DNA of 64,000 nt from Akebia trifoliata (GCA_017979445.1 CM030705.1:9436679-9500678); one strand, 5' to 3'; numbered from the stretch's first letter, positions 13,506-25,130 are shown. The notes: generated from the letters alone by a model not told the origin. Numbers and translations: made by a program.

Positions 13506-14202
13506 TAAGAAGCGAGAAAATGATGAGAGTTGGGTGATGATTGGAAGAATTTTATTTTTTTTCGAGAAGAGGAAGTTGATTCATTGAGCTAAAGTGTCCT
13601 TGAGCTCAGTCTAGTCAGGAATATTAATACCCTCATCTTCAAGTTGTACCCAAAATACCTTTATTTTTCTACCCAAAATATTAGAGCTATTATTGCCGCA
13701 CCAACTTTTGCTAATGCCACACAAATTCCTAGGTAAATAACCAAAGAATATTAATTTGAATGAATTAAAATAATTTACCTAACAGATCAAAAAACTCGAA
13801 GATGCCTGATTTTCAAGGATTTTGAGATTGAAGAAGGGGGCTTGTAGATCATTGAATAAAGGTCTTACATAGGAGCCCCAGTCAAGGGGGATAGTCATCA
13901 TTTTGAAAACATGGGGGTGCACCAAAACTTGTCTAAATCAATTTTTTTTATTTTTTATAAATTATTTATTTCAAAAATACTAACCTAAAAAAAATCAGAT
14001 GGCTATGAAGGGAGGATACACCCAAGAAAAAAGTTTTAACCTTGAACCCATGAAGTAGGATTGGATCCTTATTTTATTTTGAAGGATAAATGGACTTGGA
14101 CCATAGCTTAGTTGATTTGACAACTCCAGCTCACTATTTAAAATAAAAAAAAAACACAAACACTTAGAAGGATAAAAACTCTTAACATTTATATAAAGAG
14201 AA

Positions 14203-14303
14203 ATTCTATTGCTACACCAACTTTTGCTAACCCCACCCCAATTCATATGTAAACAACTAAAGATTAACACATATCTTGGGGTGGCATTAGTAAAAGTTGG
14301 TGA
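14203..14303. mobile_element. Short MITE of the CACCAACTTTTGCTAA type
   Basis: Left arm CACCAACTTTTGCTAACCCC, right arm inverted CACCAACTTTTACTAATGCC. A single arm of the same family lies at 13690-13735. Confidence 0.55.
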
Positions 14304-15806
14304 AAGCCTGAAAATCAACGTGAACCTATTAAGATTGGTTTGAGATTAATTCTCTTGGGCCCAATGGAGGTTTAAGGTTGGTCTAAGAAACATAACATCT
14401 TTATATGTTTGGATTGGGCCTCCTCCAAGCCCATTCTGTACCCGGCCATTTAAAACCACAAAGTTTTAGGCAATTGAACATCAAAACCTAGCACCTGATA
14501 CGTGCTTTCAAGAGCTAGGTTTGAGTCAATAGATGATGTAATATCTGATGACTGGTTTTGGTGATAACTAGAATGATTTTGTTTGGTTGGGACAATGAAA
14601 ATGAAGGCATACATTTGATGCACATAAGGTCTTGACCTTGCTCCTCAAATTTGACCATTGAATAATCCTTGAGATTCACTTCACATAAGACATTAGTTTA
14701 AGTGTCATAATTATTATCACTTTACAGGTTGAAGACATCATCATGCCTAAATCTATAGCTTGGATGACTCATCATAGCTTTACTAAATTTAAATGGGGAG
14801 GTTGTCTTCCTGATATTCAGAACTTTTTTTTTGTTGTTATTTTATGAAAATGACTTCTAGAACCTGGCTATGTTAAAGGATGTGATACTTGGGCTTAGGC
14901 CCATTTTCATTCAGTTGGATCATACAAATTTATTCCAACTCCAAGCTCATAAAAAAAAAAAAAAAGCACACAACATGAGTTGTCCATAGACTTTGAGGGG
15001 ACATCACAAAATGAAAAATATCATTTTGCACACAAAATGGTAGCCTTGTGAATTCAAAAAAAAAAAAGAAAAAAAAAAAGAAGAAGAATGGGTTCGGAAC
15101 TCATAAAATTATGTAGGTATTTTCTTTATCAGAAAAATTGTATATCTATTTTTAAGAAGATATGTTGTCAAAATTTTGATAAAATTATAAAATTTATTTA
15201 AATTAAAATAATTATTTTTATAAATTTATTATATATATATTTAGTGTAATTATATATTTATTATGGTATTTTGGTCATTTTTTGTGCATTCTAGGTACAT
15301 TATCAACATTAAGGGTCTTCTGATCATTTTATCAGAATACAGTAGAATCTAACAACTGTATCAAAAAATAATTACCAAATTCTGGTAAATAACATAATAC
15401 TTTTACAAGACTTTATCAAACAAGTTTTTTAGTGTTCCAATTTTTTATAGTTGTTTCTGACAGCTACTTCGTATCGCAGAATCTGACAACAAAAGTTGAC
15501 AGCGTTATCAAACAGGACCTAAGTAATTGAAGGATAGAAAAAATTGTGAGACGTCTGATAGATGCCTGTACCATGGGATGGTGTATTTTAGTTAAAGAAG
15601 GTGAGAAGAATGTGATACTTACTTAGGAGTAGTTATATTTGCATGGGTAAAGGGTATTTTTTGTACGTGTAATGTGGATAGATTAAGTTTTAATTTTTTT
15701 ATATTTTAAATTAAGTTATTCATAAGAAAAAGGAATTGATTCTTGTTTTATAAGAAATTATATTTTGTATGCTTCATGTGTTTAATTATCTAGAATTGTA
15801 TAATAA

Positions 15807-15837
<31 letters not shown>

Positions 15838-15919
15838 TATAAGTCCTTTATTGAATCAAATCACTATCCACCTTTTTCTTTTTCTTTTTCTGATTATTAT
15901 TATTATTTGTGATGTTTAC
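14304..15919. other. Gene-free AT-rich DNA
   Basis: No supported gene. Poly-A tracts at about 14951-14964 and 15056-15079, TA runs at 15231 and 15815-15838. A GACAGC...GTTATCAAACAG patch near 15465-15520 looks like a transposon end, but no partner was found. Confidence 0.4.
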
Positions 15920-16203
15920 TGATTAGGAAGGTGAGTATCAAAGGTGGACTCCACAAATATGATCATTGACGATTGCTATGATCATTTCATACCTCATAGG
16001 TCCAAGAAGTCGGTGTCAGATACATGACAAACGCTTGCACGTACATGACAACACTTTCTATAGGAAGAACAACCCATCTTATTCCAAAAAATGACATCTT
16101 TATTAGTGTTAGTTTGAAATTGAATCTTGAAAGATTTAGCTTCGGAGGTATATTTCACGTTTAGTATTAGAATGTTTTCTTCATTTGAGAAATTAAACAT
16201 ATA

Positions 16204-16983
16204 GGGCGTTCGGTTCAGATTGTAAAACTCAATTCTGATTATGAATTGTCAAAATCATATTATAGAAACTGATTTTCATAATCCAAAATCTCATTTGACT
16301 AACACTATTAAAAAAAAATTAATTTTATGAGTTATTTATTTATTTATATTAAAATACATATCTTGAGATTGAAAATGAGGATAAAAATACATATTTCAAA
16401 GATTGAAAACAATGAATATTAGAGGGCAAAAATCAAAGATATTTGAAATTTAATTTTTGGAAAGAGATTAAAAAAGAGGGCATTCAAGTCATTTTCAATA
16501 AATTTTCATGTGAACCGTATATTAAAGAGCATTTTAAGGTCACCAAATTTTTTTTTTATATAAATTATTATTATTATTATTAGAATAATGATGAATGCAC
16601 GCGGTCTATGTGCATGGTTGGGTACGCGGCTGACATGGTAAAGGCACAAAATCGCACATCTTTTTCTTGTGTATCCCGATGAAAGCAATCAATGGTTATG
16701 TGCCTGTGCCACGTCAATCGCGTTCCCAACTGTGTGCATTCATCACGACTCTAATTATTATGATTGTTGCTGTCGTTATTATTATGACTATTATTATTAT
16801 TATCACTATCATCATTATTATAATTATGATTGTTTTTGTCGTCATTATTATTATTATTATTTCTACATCATCACAAGTGGATAGTGTATGAGAATCAATA
16901 GAACGAGAATTGTTTATGATTCTCCATGATTTTGGTTATTGATCATGAAAAAATCAAGTTTACAATAAGAATCAAACATCCCC
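16204..16983. mobile_element. Tourist/PIF-like non-autonomous element, block I only
   Basis: Ends GGGCGTTCGGTTCAGATTG and, inverted, GGGGATGTTTGATTCTTATTG, flanked by ATA on both sides (16201-16203, 16984-16986). The paralogous block II lacks about 780 bp at this point, which supports the boundaries. It is split by a nested MITE (16583-16751) and holds a decayed ATT/ATC microsatellite (about 16755-16865), which explains the Ile/Tyr-rich spurious frames there. Confidence 0.6.
16583..16751. mobile_element. GAGT-MITE copy 1 (9-bp target duplication)
   Basis: Terminal repeats GAATAATGATGAATGCAC and, inverted, GAGTCGTGATGAATGCAC, with target duplications TTATTATTA/TAATTATTA. The centre has GTATCCCGATGAAA. 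One of a nine-copy family in this window (see findings); the 9-bp duplication points to Mutator-type mobilisation. Confidence 0.7.
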
Positions 16984-18422
16984 ATAATCTCAAACAGTTA
17001 GGGTTAAAATAAAATTTCATTTCCACTAAATAAATTTAAAGAAGTTGAATAAAATGAACATAAACTAAAATAGTAAAAAAAGATATAAATGCATTTTGAT
17101 CAATAATTGAAGAAATTCTCTTATGAGAATTGAATAGAAAGATAGGAACTGATCATCAGATCCCACCTCCCCCAAATCCTCGAGATAAGGGTTCAAGGAC
17201 GACAACGATATCCAAAGGAATCCTGTACAAAAATGATAGATTAAGGGGTTTCACAATATCACCCCTCTCCTCCCTCCCTAATAAAAATAAAATAGAGAAA
17301 AATTCTTCTCAAATGGCATTTATGTTACCAAACACATTCTACAATAATTTGTAAATGTCCAGTCCAGCGCATGCTTGAATAATTAATCATCGTACCTCTC
17401 TAATTAGCACGTGCTTTAAAAAGATGTAAACATGTGCTGTACCTGTTTCAAAAATCAAGAATAAGCTGTCGAGACTCGACAGCACAACCTTCCTCATGAA
17501 CTTTGACCATCGTACACAGAACGGATCAAAGGTACATATATTGCCAAATTTAATTCCTCGATTCACTATATTCACATGCTGAATTCCTACCTAGTGAAAT
17601 CCCTCTAATCCTAGGAATGTCAGATTTAACCAAGCAGAAATGTGAAATATATAATAATAATCTGGATTTGGTAGTTGGTGCAGTGGGGACTAATTTGTCT
17701 TAACCCATGCTAATAATACCAATTAAATTAATTACAAGAACACTTATTGAAAAATATTAATCTTAACTCAAGGTTGGGGCTCTCTCCATCAAACCACCGG
17801 TTGGGATGCTAGGGATTCCCAAAATAATGTAATCCTAAGAAAAAGTGAGTCAATCCTTACTACTTAGAAAGGCAGTATTGATCTTCAGAGAATCTGTGTT
17901 TTTCCTCTTATCCTAATCATGTGTTTGATGAAGTGCTCAATTTTTTATTTTTTTTATTTTATAAAATACTAGAAGGTGGCAATGTGGCATGTGCAAAATG
18001 CACATATATCTGAAGGACTTATTTGTAATTTAAAAATTAATTAAAATATGATTTTTAAATATTTCATATATATTTTTGTAATTTTCAAAATAAATCAATG
18101 TGATTTTAAGAATGAGGGATTGCAATTTTTTGAGTTTTGGACCAAAATGACTTTGATTATATTAAAATTTAAATTTAAAAGTGAGGGCATTTATAACTAC
18201 TCAAATTTTGGTGTCGAACCACTTCTACTCCACTTTCTCTCATTATAATAGTAAAGATCTTATATGATAATGAAGGATTCTAGAAAGTTAGCACTCAAGA
18301 CTTCGAATGGATTCAAACCCTATAAAAAATAAATATATTTATTTAAACTTAGTCAAACTTAATCAAAGTACTTTTAGAATTGAAATACTATTTTTTCTTG
18401 TATTAAGGTGGAGTTTGCTCTA

Positions 18423-18660
18423 ACTCCAAAGGATTGGCCTCGTGGCAAGTTGAGCCTTGATAAGCTCCTCAAGAAGGGTCGTAGGTCAAGTGTTCGAAAC
18501 CCCACGAAACAATGAATTCTTTGGGCCCACCCTCTAAGGTCGGTTGACCCTCGACTCAACTAGTTACAAGTAAGACTTTTTGAGAGGGCGGTGTGTATGA
18601 CCATGGGATTAGTCTCACCCAAAGGGTGTGGATACCCAAGATAAGCAAATAAAAAGAAGG
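18423..18660 (+). mobile_element. tRNA-derived SINE, block I only
   Basis: A pol III A-box-like GGCCTCGTGGCAAGTTG near the 5' end and a B box GTTCGAAACCCC about 60 bp later. The body is followed by an A-rich 3' end (AAGCAAATAAAAAG). Imperfect 16-bp target duplications flank it: GGTGGAGTTTGCTCTA (18407-18422) and GGTGGAATTTGCTTTA (18661-18676). Block II shows the unfilled site, so it inserted after the duplication. Confidence 0.8.
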
Positions 18661-18676
18661 GGTGGAATTTGCTTTA

Positions 18677-19404
18677 GCATTTCTTTCGAGTTAGTGTACT
18701 TGTGGTTCTACTTCTTATTTGTACTCCGGCTTGTGAAGGCTCCCATATCTTGTTAAGGAATTCAACCTTATTAATACTTGAGTTAGGGGATAAGATAAAA
18801 AATCAATAAAAATAAAAATAAAATAATCGACCATTTGATTAGTACTCCAAATCTTGCAAATGAGAGGAAGAGGGGCATATATATGTGTGGAATGTATCCA
18901 CGCTTACGGAATTGCAAATACATCAATGATAGAATTATCCATGATTCGATCAAATACTAATCCTCCAATAGATATGAATAAGATAGACAAGAAATAAAAT
19001 AGGAGGAGATAAAGACAATTTGCAAGATGAATAGGTTCCTGATAAATCGATATTAACATCATAAGCTTTCCTTTAATAAAATCAATTGTTTTTTATACTT
19101 CCTCTCGATTCCTACCTTAATATCTTAAGTTGACCTTAGGGAAAAAAGAGATATGGAGAATGTGATAAAAAATCCATAATATAGTGCTCATCCCCAAGAT
19201 TAAGGTACTCAATTCCATTTCCCACTTTCACCCTGTAAGTCTTGTACGAGATTTTATCTAAAAATTCTAGCTAAGTAGTTAGGTAAACTCCTCTTAGCAT
19301 CAAGTATGAAATCCAACTTTGAGATTTTTCATGGAGATAAGTGATGTATACTTGGGATACATGTTTTATCCCAACTGTCGGATTCCATATAGAGAGGTAT
19401 TTTT

Positions 19405-19435
<31 letters not shown>

Positions 19436-19589
19436 AAGAGAAGGAAGTGAAAGAGTAATAAAGTTGAAAGTTGTCATTGAGATTCATGATAGATAATCAT
19501 TTCAGGTCGTGATGTCGACCATTAGAGACGTTAACCAACTTAGGAAGCTAGCATCCTCATTATTAAGCAAGCTATTACATCACACGAGG
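18677..19589. other. Gene-free spacer 3' of gene A
   Basis: Nothing recognisable beyond a T-rich low-complexity patch at 19398-19434. Confidence 0.4.
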
Positions 19590-19830
19590 AAATCCGACAA
19601 ACAGTATTTTAAAAAGCTTAAACAAAGTTTGTTTCTCTCCACTAGTAACGGGAAGAAGACCATTTCCTCCCTTGAGAAAAAGTGAGGGTTGGTTGAAAGG
19701 TCCACCTTCCCAAAAAAATTCCCAATAAACCACTGTCTTTTTACAACAGCTAGATAATAAGATGTGGTCAACCACACACATACTAAAAGACTATCAATGT
19801 CGTGATTCAGATTAGATGGAAGCTTCAAAA
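19590..19830 (-). other. Conserved 3' flank of gene A (probable 3' UTR block)
   Basis: Contains CCCAATAAACCACTG ... TTTTTACAACAG.TAG, which recurs just 3' of gene B (about 48430-48720) and gene C (about 60300-60540). In B and C the block begins within 25-90 bp of the stop codon, so it probably lies in the 3' UTR. In A about 390 bp of unrelated sequence (19831-20221) separates it from the stop. Confidence 0.4.
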
Positions 19831-20221
19831 ACTTATTAATTCTCTAAAAATTATTCCATTAAATAGAAAGCTAATCCTTTTATAAAGCAAGGATTGCTAA
19901 TTAAGAAGAATTACTAAAAATGAAAATTTTCGTGTTAACCACGAATTTGAAAATTACTAATCGAGACGAATCTAAAGCAACAATCGGAATTAAAAATAGA
20001 TTTTCTTAAAAAAAGTTATAATGAAAGTAAAAATTTCGTAAAATAATAAATATACTAATTTGAGGGCTTAAACGATGACATTTAGGGTCCGTTTTGCCAA
20101 TTGAACTAGGGTCTTACTGAGTCATTCTGACAAAGTTGGATTTTGGCTTGTTTTCTCTCCCATGCTTTGAGATAGGTATTTGCCATCTCTTGTATTGCAT
20201 CATACTTCCTTCTCACACGAA

Positions 20222-22799
20222 CTATCGAAAGGCTGATTGTAAATACTTCATTAGGTCCTTCACTGTCATGCAAAATTCTACGTCCATCTGTATAGGAAAT
20301 CAATATTGGTAGCCTTTAATAGTCATTTATAAATAAAAGTTTACAAAGTTTTACCAATGCTTTATAACTTGATAAAATGATACCATAATTAAGTAATGCC
20401 ATAGTTTTAAAACTAGAAGAGTGGACCCTATTGGATACCTTGCCTTGGCCAAGATTGGATAGGACCAATCACAAAACCAACTCGGAAAATCATCGAATCA
20501 ACTAATTGACTTGGCCGAGTAAGATTGAATTTTTTTTATTATATTAAAAACAAGAGAATTTACAAATGGGATACTCCCAGTTAATTTACAGCTCGGATTA
20601 GAGGAAGATCTAAATAATCTCCCCTTAAACATATTTTAGTTGTTAAGGGAAGATGATTTTCAGCATCAAAACAAAGGGAAGATCTTGACTCAAAACATGC
20701 TTGAGTGTCCCAACTGTATTTCCCTCTAGCCAAACGAGTTAGATTGAAATTAACGACACCTAGTTGTGTTTGAAAATTAATCTAATATTTTCGAGGAGAA
20801 CAAAATGTAAGTATTATTATTTATTTTAAGATACTAAAAATATAGATTTAGAAAGTTATAAATTTAGTTAATTTTTATTTGACTCTCTCAATTCAACTAG
20901 TGAGTCATCAACTTGACTTGACTCGATGGATATACAAGTCGAGTCTAGCGTTTGAGTTGTCCACTGACTTGAGTGGAGCTTTTGAATTTTAAAACTATGA
21001 TACATATCAGTTTAAGCTCTCTCAAAGTAGACAAGCGAAGATCATGATGAAGAATTAGAAATTACCTGAGCTATTATAGTTATGTCGATTGCAGAATTCC
21101 CGAATGGCAAGGCACTGGAATTAACAATAGTCAGATTGAATTTCTCGATTTCGGCAAGTATTTTCACCAGATCTCCTTTGTTTTTCTCACAGTGAATTTT
21201 TATTAAGACATTCTTATCGGAAATTCTTGCTTTGATTTCAGGGAGTGACGCATCATAGACGTCAATGAAGTGTTCGTTGGAGGAAGAGATGTCATCATTG
21301 GTGAATGGCTGTGGTTTCTTGACCAAGAGCACAGATTCGATGCTCTTCTTTTTGGTTTGTTCTTCAAGAGCTTTCACTCGTTCTTGGAGTTGTTTTAAGT
21401 ACTTTGCAGCATCTCTAAGAATAGAAACCTTGTCAATCTGCAATAAGGATATACACAAATTTTAAAGACACAAGACACACCCCTGTTCAACTGTAAAAAA
21501 AAAAAAACCTATATAAAGCACAAGTTGGGTTGTACATAAGACCATTGAAATTACGAAAATACCCCTGTTCAACTGTAAAAAAAAACCCTATGAAATGATA
21601 AACAGTACTCCATGCTGAACAGTACCATCAAGTACCATAGAACATATAACAAATACAACAAAAAATACAGTACGAGTGAACTAGTTCAGTTTTAAATCCA
21701 TTAAAGACCTATTTCTGTAGATCTCAAAGAGAAATTATAGAAAGCGTACCTTCTTTAGGCCGGGGATAATGGTTGATAGAGCTATGATACTCTGGGTAAG
21801 CTTCTCTCGCCGCTTCCTCTCCGCAATTAGGTGATCTTGAGCACAAGAAGGAGACATAGTAGCCGAAGTGCTTACCTTCGTATTCCCTTTATTCTTATTG
21901 ATATGGGAACTTTGAGAAATCCTAATATCAGAGGCGAAAGTCATGTTTCCATCAGACACAGCCTTCTCCTTAGGCTCCACAGCACCAACAACATTCTCAT
22001 AAAACTGCTGAGGATTGGTTGTCGAATTTGGATTCCCGAAAGAAAGAATGCTGGGGTAAGAACCTTTGTGTGCGGTGGTGAATGAGTTCCTACTGTCAGT
22101 ACTCTTGAGCTGCTTTGTGGGTATCTCATAACTAGTTTGAGAAGCTAGCATGGATGAACAACTGAAGGTGGTGGTGGTCATGTTGCTTCTTGGGTAAAAG
22201 GAGAAGCTCTCAGAGGTGAAAGAGGGCTGGGAATCCTCTTCAAGTGCAGCCACTATTTCTTGTGTGGTGAAGCTATCAAAAGAGTCCATCTCAGATTGAT
22301 AGATGAAGATTGGGTCCTCCATTTCCTGTAAATTGAAGAGTAGCCTTAAATGGCTTGATTTAAGAAACAAATAAAAGTACCCATTGATCAGTTTTTAAAA
22401 CATGGGATCGAGCCAGTATTACGATTGGGTTCAACCTGAACTTTAATAAAACCGGTTCAACTAATGAACCGTGGGTGTCTTGATATTTTATGAATATATA
22501 TAAAGTTTTTTTTTTTATAGGAAAAATGTATAAATAATTTAAATTTTTTCTTAATAACCATACACTTGTTCCACTGAATCACCCGAGTGAGCGAAGATGA
22601 CTTGTTTTTAAGAAGAAAAATTCAAGGTTTTTGGCTAAAGGTTGAAGATGAGATGTTATTTTTCAATAGTCAGTGAAAGAAGATCAAGATCAATGGATGC
22701 ATGTCATCAGTTTAAAAACATAGGGACGCACATCAAATATTCACTAAAACTTGGGGATCTTACCATTTCGGCTAACCATTGGATCAACGATGTCTCCAT
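20222..22799 (-). CDS. Gene A: bHLH transcription factor, subgroup IVa (bHLH18/25/NAI1-like), 349 aa
   Basis: Coding exons on the minus strand: 22799-22764 (12 codons, METSLIQWLAEM), 22325-21750, 21437-21066 and 20287-20222, all joined in phase 0 at GT-AG introns (438, 312 and 778 bp). The basic region lies near residues 175-190 and has the H-x3-E-x3-R pattern of a G-box reader (HLIAERKRR, His177). Helix 1 ends at ...PGLKK; helix 2 starts IDKVSILRDA where the paralogues have MDK.SVLGDA. A zipper-like segment and charged linker follow, then an ACT-like dimerisation domain from about residue 269 (LPEIKARISDKNV...). The family is nuclear and activates genes as dimers; relatives control ER bodies (NAI1), FIT turnover or terpenoid genes, but the targets here are unknown. 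It is the most diverged copy: helix 1 reads TQSIIALS instead of QQFIALS/ERFIALS, and it stops at ...LQSAFR, 3-4 residues early. Exon 20287-20222 is supported by alignment to B and C (FCMTV.DL). Confidence 0.88.
20403..20998. mobile_element. CATAGTTTTAAAA-ended element in gene A intron 4
   Basis: Inverted ends CATAGTTTTAAAACT and CATAGTTTTAAAATTC, with subterminal GACTTG/GACTCG repeats as in the CATGGTTTTTAAA hAT-like elements. No clean target duplication. It accounts for most of the 778-bp intron. Confidence 0.45.
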
Positions 22800-23178
22800 T
22801 AATGTTGATTTGAATTCTCTTGTGTTTAAGATTCTGCTTGACAAGATTTTAGCACTAAAAAAAATCTCAACACAGTTTCCATTTTAGAAAAAAATTCAAA
22901 TCCTTTACATGGAAGTTAAACAAAATCCCTCAAGATCCATAAATTTTCAAAGAACCCAAGTTCTATAAAAGACGAAGAAATACAACAATTTTGAAGTTCA
23001 AAACTGCCTAACTTTATCAAGAAACTCTATAATAAGAGAAGAATTAATTATGAGGTAGGAGAGTTTCCAAACACTCGGACCAGGAAGAAAGTAGAGGTAA
23101 AATTCAAGATAAACGAAAGGGCTTAATAAGAGAAGAAAACTCACCGAGAGAAGAAGACTCAAGTCTCTTCACCTGAAG
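22764..23178 (-). other. Gene A 5' leader: non-coding exon 1, intron 1 and the start-codon exon
   Basis: Exon 1 ends at 23145 (CTCTCG before GTGAGT). Its 3' half is nearly identical to exon 1 of gene B (GAGTCTTCTTCTCT). Intron 1 runs 23144-22855 and ends TTTTTTTTAG. Exon 2 is 22854-22764 and holds the ATG at 22799. The start is set by the tryptophan-containing peptide shared with B and C (..WLAEM / ..WLSEM). Arabidopsis bHLH25 also opens with a short W-F-S-E peptide, as I recall it. No ATG precedes the start in exons 1-2. The transcription start is only estimated from the TATA box. Confidence 0.72.
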
Positions 23179-23203
23179 CCTCAACAACAGAAGACTCTCT
23201 TCT

Positions 23204-23209
23204 CTTATA
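23204..23209 (-). promoter_or_regulatory. Gene A TATA box (TATAAG), G-box missing
   Basis: TATAAGAGA on the minus strand, about 60 bp before the exon 1 donor, at the same place as the TATA boxes of B and C. Directly upstream the sequence GGAACAG joins the TATA box. In gene B the same GGAACAG is separated from TATA by 57 bp that contain the palindromic G-box. Gene A therefore lacks the proximal G-box. Confidence 0.7.
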
Positions 23210-23260
23210 CTGTTCCAATGAAGTCTGTTTCTTCTCCCTTAGGTTTTTTTTTTATTATTT

Positions 23261-23941
23261 GAAATTACTTAAAAGACCCTGATGGAGGGACTTTTTTTAG
23301 ATATATTTATCCCTAAGTTTCGGGTGGTCTCTTAATAGTTCATTTAGCAAACTTTTCTTTTCTTAATGGTTCCGAGACCATATCTCCCATATTCTTTTAC
23401 GATTGAATGCCCCAATTATTCAAACTCAATATTTTCATATAAAAAAATAGGTTTTTTTACATCTTAATTAAATTTCGGAGATTCCATTCCAGCGAAAAGG
23501 ATTTAAGAAAAAAAAAGTCATTTTCAAGAATTTTTTCAAATATTTTGAGGATGTATGTAAAAAAATGAGCATTTTTCACTTTTTTCTTAATTTTTGGTTG
23601 AAAATCAATTAAGAATGGTTCTTTTGATTTGAATTCATCTAAACAAGTTATTATCTCAAGTCTTTAGTTGATCTTTTGATGTATTTAAGTCGAAAAAGCT
23701 CAAAAATTGAAAATGGGTGGATTTTATCAGTGTCGAGTTCATCATTTTATTTATTGTCGAGTTGGACAATAAATAAAAAGTGGTGAACTCGGCGCGCAAC
23801 AAATAAAAGAGCGATGAGTTTGCCAATAATAAGAGACCATTAAAAAATAAAAAATTTAGTAAATATCCTATCAAACTACCGTCCAAAACTTAGGAACTAT
23901 TAAGAAATAAATCCTTTTGTCAGGTTCTTTAAGTAATTTTC
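23261..23941. mobile_element. Inverted-repeat element in the gene A promoter, 681 bp
   Basis: Ends GAAATTACTTAAAAGACCCT and, inverted, AAAATTACTTAAAGAACCTG. The gene B flank jumps from CTCCCTAG plus a T tract straight to AAATCACAACTTGG, while in gene A these are separated by this element (ATCACAATTTGG at 23999). An internal hairpin lies at 23738-23790. It starts about 50 bp upstream of the gene A TATA box. Confidence 0.55.
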
Positions 23942-24036
23942 CCTTCTTTTTTTACAAGAATTGCTGTCGTAAGGTGGGCTCTTTTGCTCTTAAGAATATC
24001 ACAATTTGGGGCTAGTGAGATATCAGTACTTAATAA

Positions 24037-24268
24037 GAGACATGATAATATGACTTGCTAGGTGGCATACTCAATAGGCTCCTTGGCGTGACAAGTTTAG
24101 GAATGGTAGATATGTATGCCTCGGGATACATGATTGCACTTTCCCATAAAAAAGTGTGTCCCGAAGGAACCGTGTATCGTGAGATGTACAGATCTACTGT
24201 TCCCAAACTTGCCCACGCCAAGGGAGTTGATTGAGTACGCCACGTGAGAAGTCATATTATCAAGACTC
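24037..24268. mobile_element. GAGT-MITE copy 2 (9-bp target duplication)
   Basis: Ends GAGACATGATAATATGACTT and, inverted, GAGTCTTGATAATATGACTT; target repeats ACTTAATAA/ATTTAATAA at 24028-24036 and 24269-24277. Confidence 0.75.
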
Positions 24269-24538
24269 ATTTAATAAACAAGACAATATAAATTCTTGAT
24301 CTTATAAAAAATCTGACATGCAGAATTAATCACTCCTTTAAATATACTGCAGAATAAGTCTTGCACTACAGTCCAGCATAAGAAAAAGAGTCAGGGGGTG
24401 ACATTGGATTTACTGCTGTTTTTACATTTCTGAAGTGGAGCTGCGTTGTGATACCAGTAAACACGTCTACGGTTATTATGTACGCACCTCCAATGTCATT
24501 CCAGCATTAGTGAAAGAACAAGAACATAGAAACATGAT

Positions 24539-24578
24539 CACGTGGGTTAGTATTCTAACATTTATCATCATCACGTGG
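24539..24578. promoter_or_regulatory. Distal G-boxes upstream of gene A
   Basis: Two CACGTGG motifs, at 24539-24545 and 24572-24578, about 1.3 kb upstream of the gene A TATA box. The second sits in CATCATCACGTGGT, which also occurs upstream of gene B (51604-51610). Homology between the two flanks continues to about 24715 (ttaagcctgaraata and gatca..tggtca stretches). They are candidate bHLH or bZIP sites. The shared context shows they predate the A/B duplication; function is inferred. Confidence 0.45.
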
Positions 24579-25130
24579 TCAAGCATATTTTACATAGAAA
24601 AGGAACAAATAGATAAGGACGACACTCTTAAATCTGGGTCTGATTTTCCTTAAGCCTGAGAATATTGTGTGAGTTTTCCAATAGTTTCGATCATGTGATC
24701 AATCATATGCAACTGTTACATCGTGGGTGAGGTCGCCATAAGAAGGGGAGGACTTGTACATGGTGCCACATCAGTGAAAAACCCTTTTCCACGTGGCGTG
24801 GTACTGAAAATAAAAACCATTATATATGAAATAGATTAGTTCTGCAATAATTCTGATTGCAAATTAAATCGTTCTGATTCACATCGATTTCAGTTCTTTA
24901 TGCTAGATAAACATTTTTGTTTTTGTTTTTTGGCTAATAAAAAAGGCTTTACTGATGATGCTAAATAAACATACTGATCAAGATAAATATTCTGGTGGTT
25001 GATCAATATATGTAATTTGTTTCATGATGGGCAGCTTTATTAATTAATTAATTATTTATTTTTGTTTTTAACTGTCGAGTCCAAAGACTGGCTCGCGCAC
25101 GTCCCAACTCTCTGTGGAGGATATTGTAGT

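Larger units (their letters stand above)
15920..18422. repeat. Duplicated block I, 3' of gene A (copy of 40670-42420)
   Basis: Direct-orientation homology with 40670-42420. Anchors: TCAAAGGTGGAC and GGTCCAAGAAGTCGGTGT at 15940-16015 versus 40690-40760; TTTAGTATTAGAATGTTTTC at 16160 versus 40960; AACACATTCTACA at 17330 versus 41514; AGCACGTGCTTTAAA at 17407; TAATAATCTGGATT at 17652 versus 41814; TTTTTCTTGTATTAAGGTG at 18391 versus 42391. It is noncoding. Block I carries insertions missing from block II (16204-16983 and the SINE at 18423-18660). Confidence 0.7.

Noticed and set aside
16667..16891. Hydrophobic Ile-rich peptide
   Set aside because: Translation of a decayed ATT/ATC microsatellite inside an inserted element.
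20106..20303. 65-codon minus-strand open frame at the end of gene A
   Set aside because: It is in the wrong frame; the real last exon (20287-20222) overlaps it in another frame and matches B and C (FCMTV.DL).
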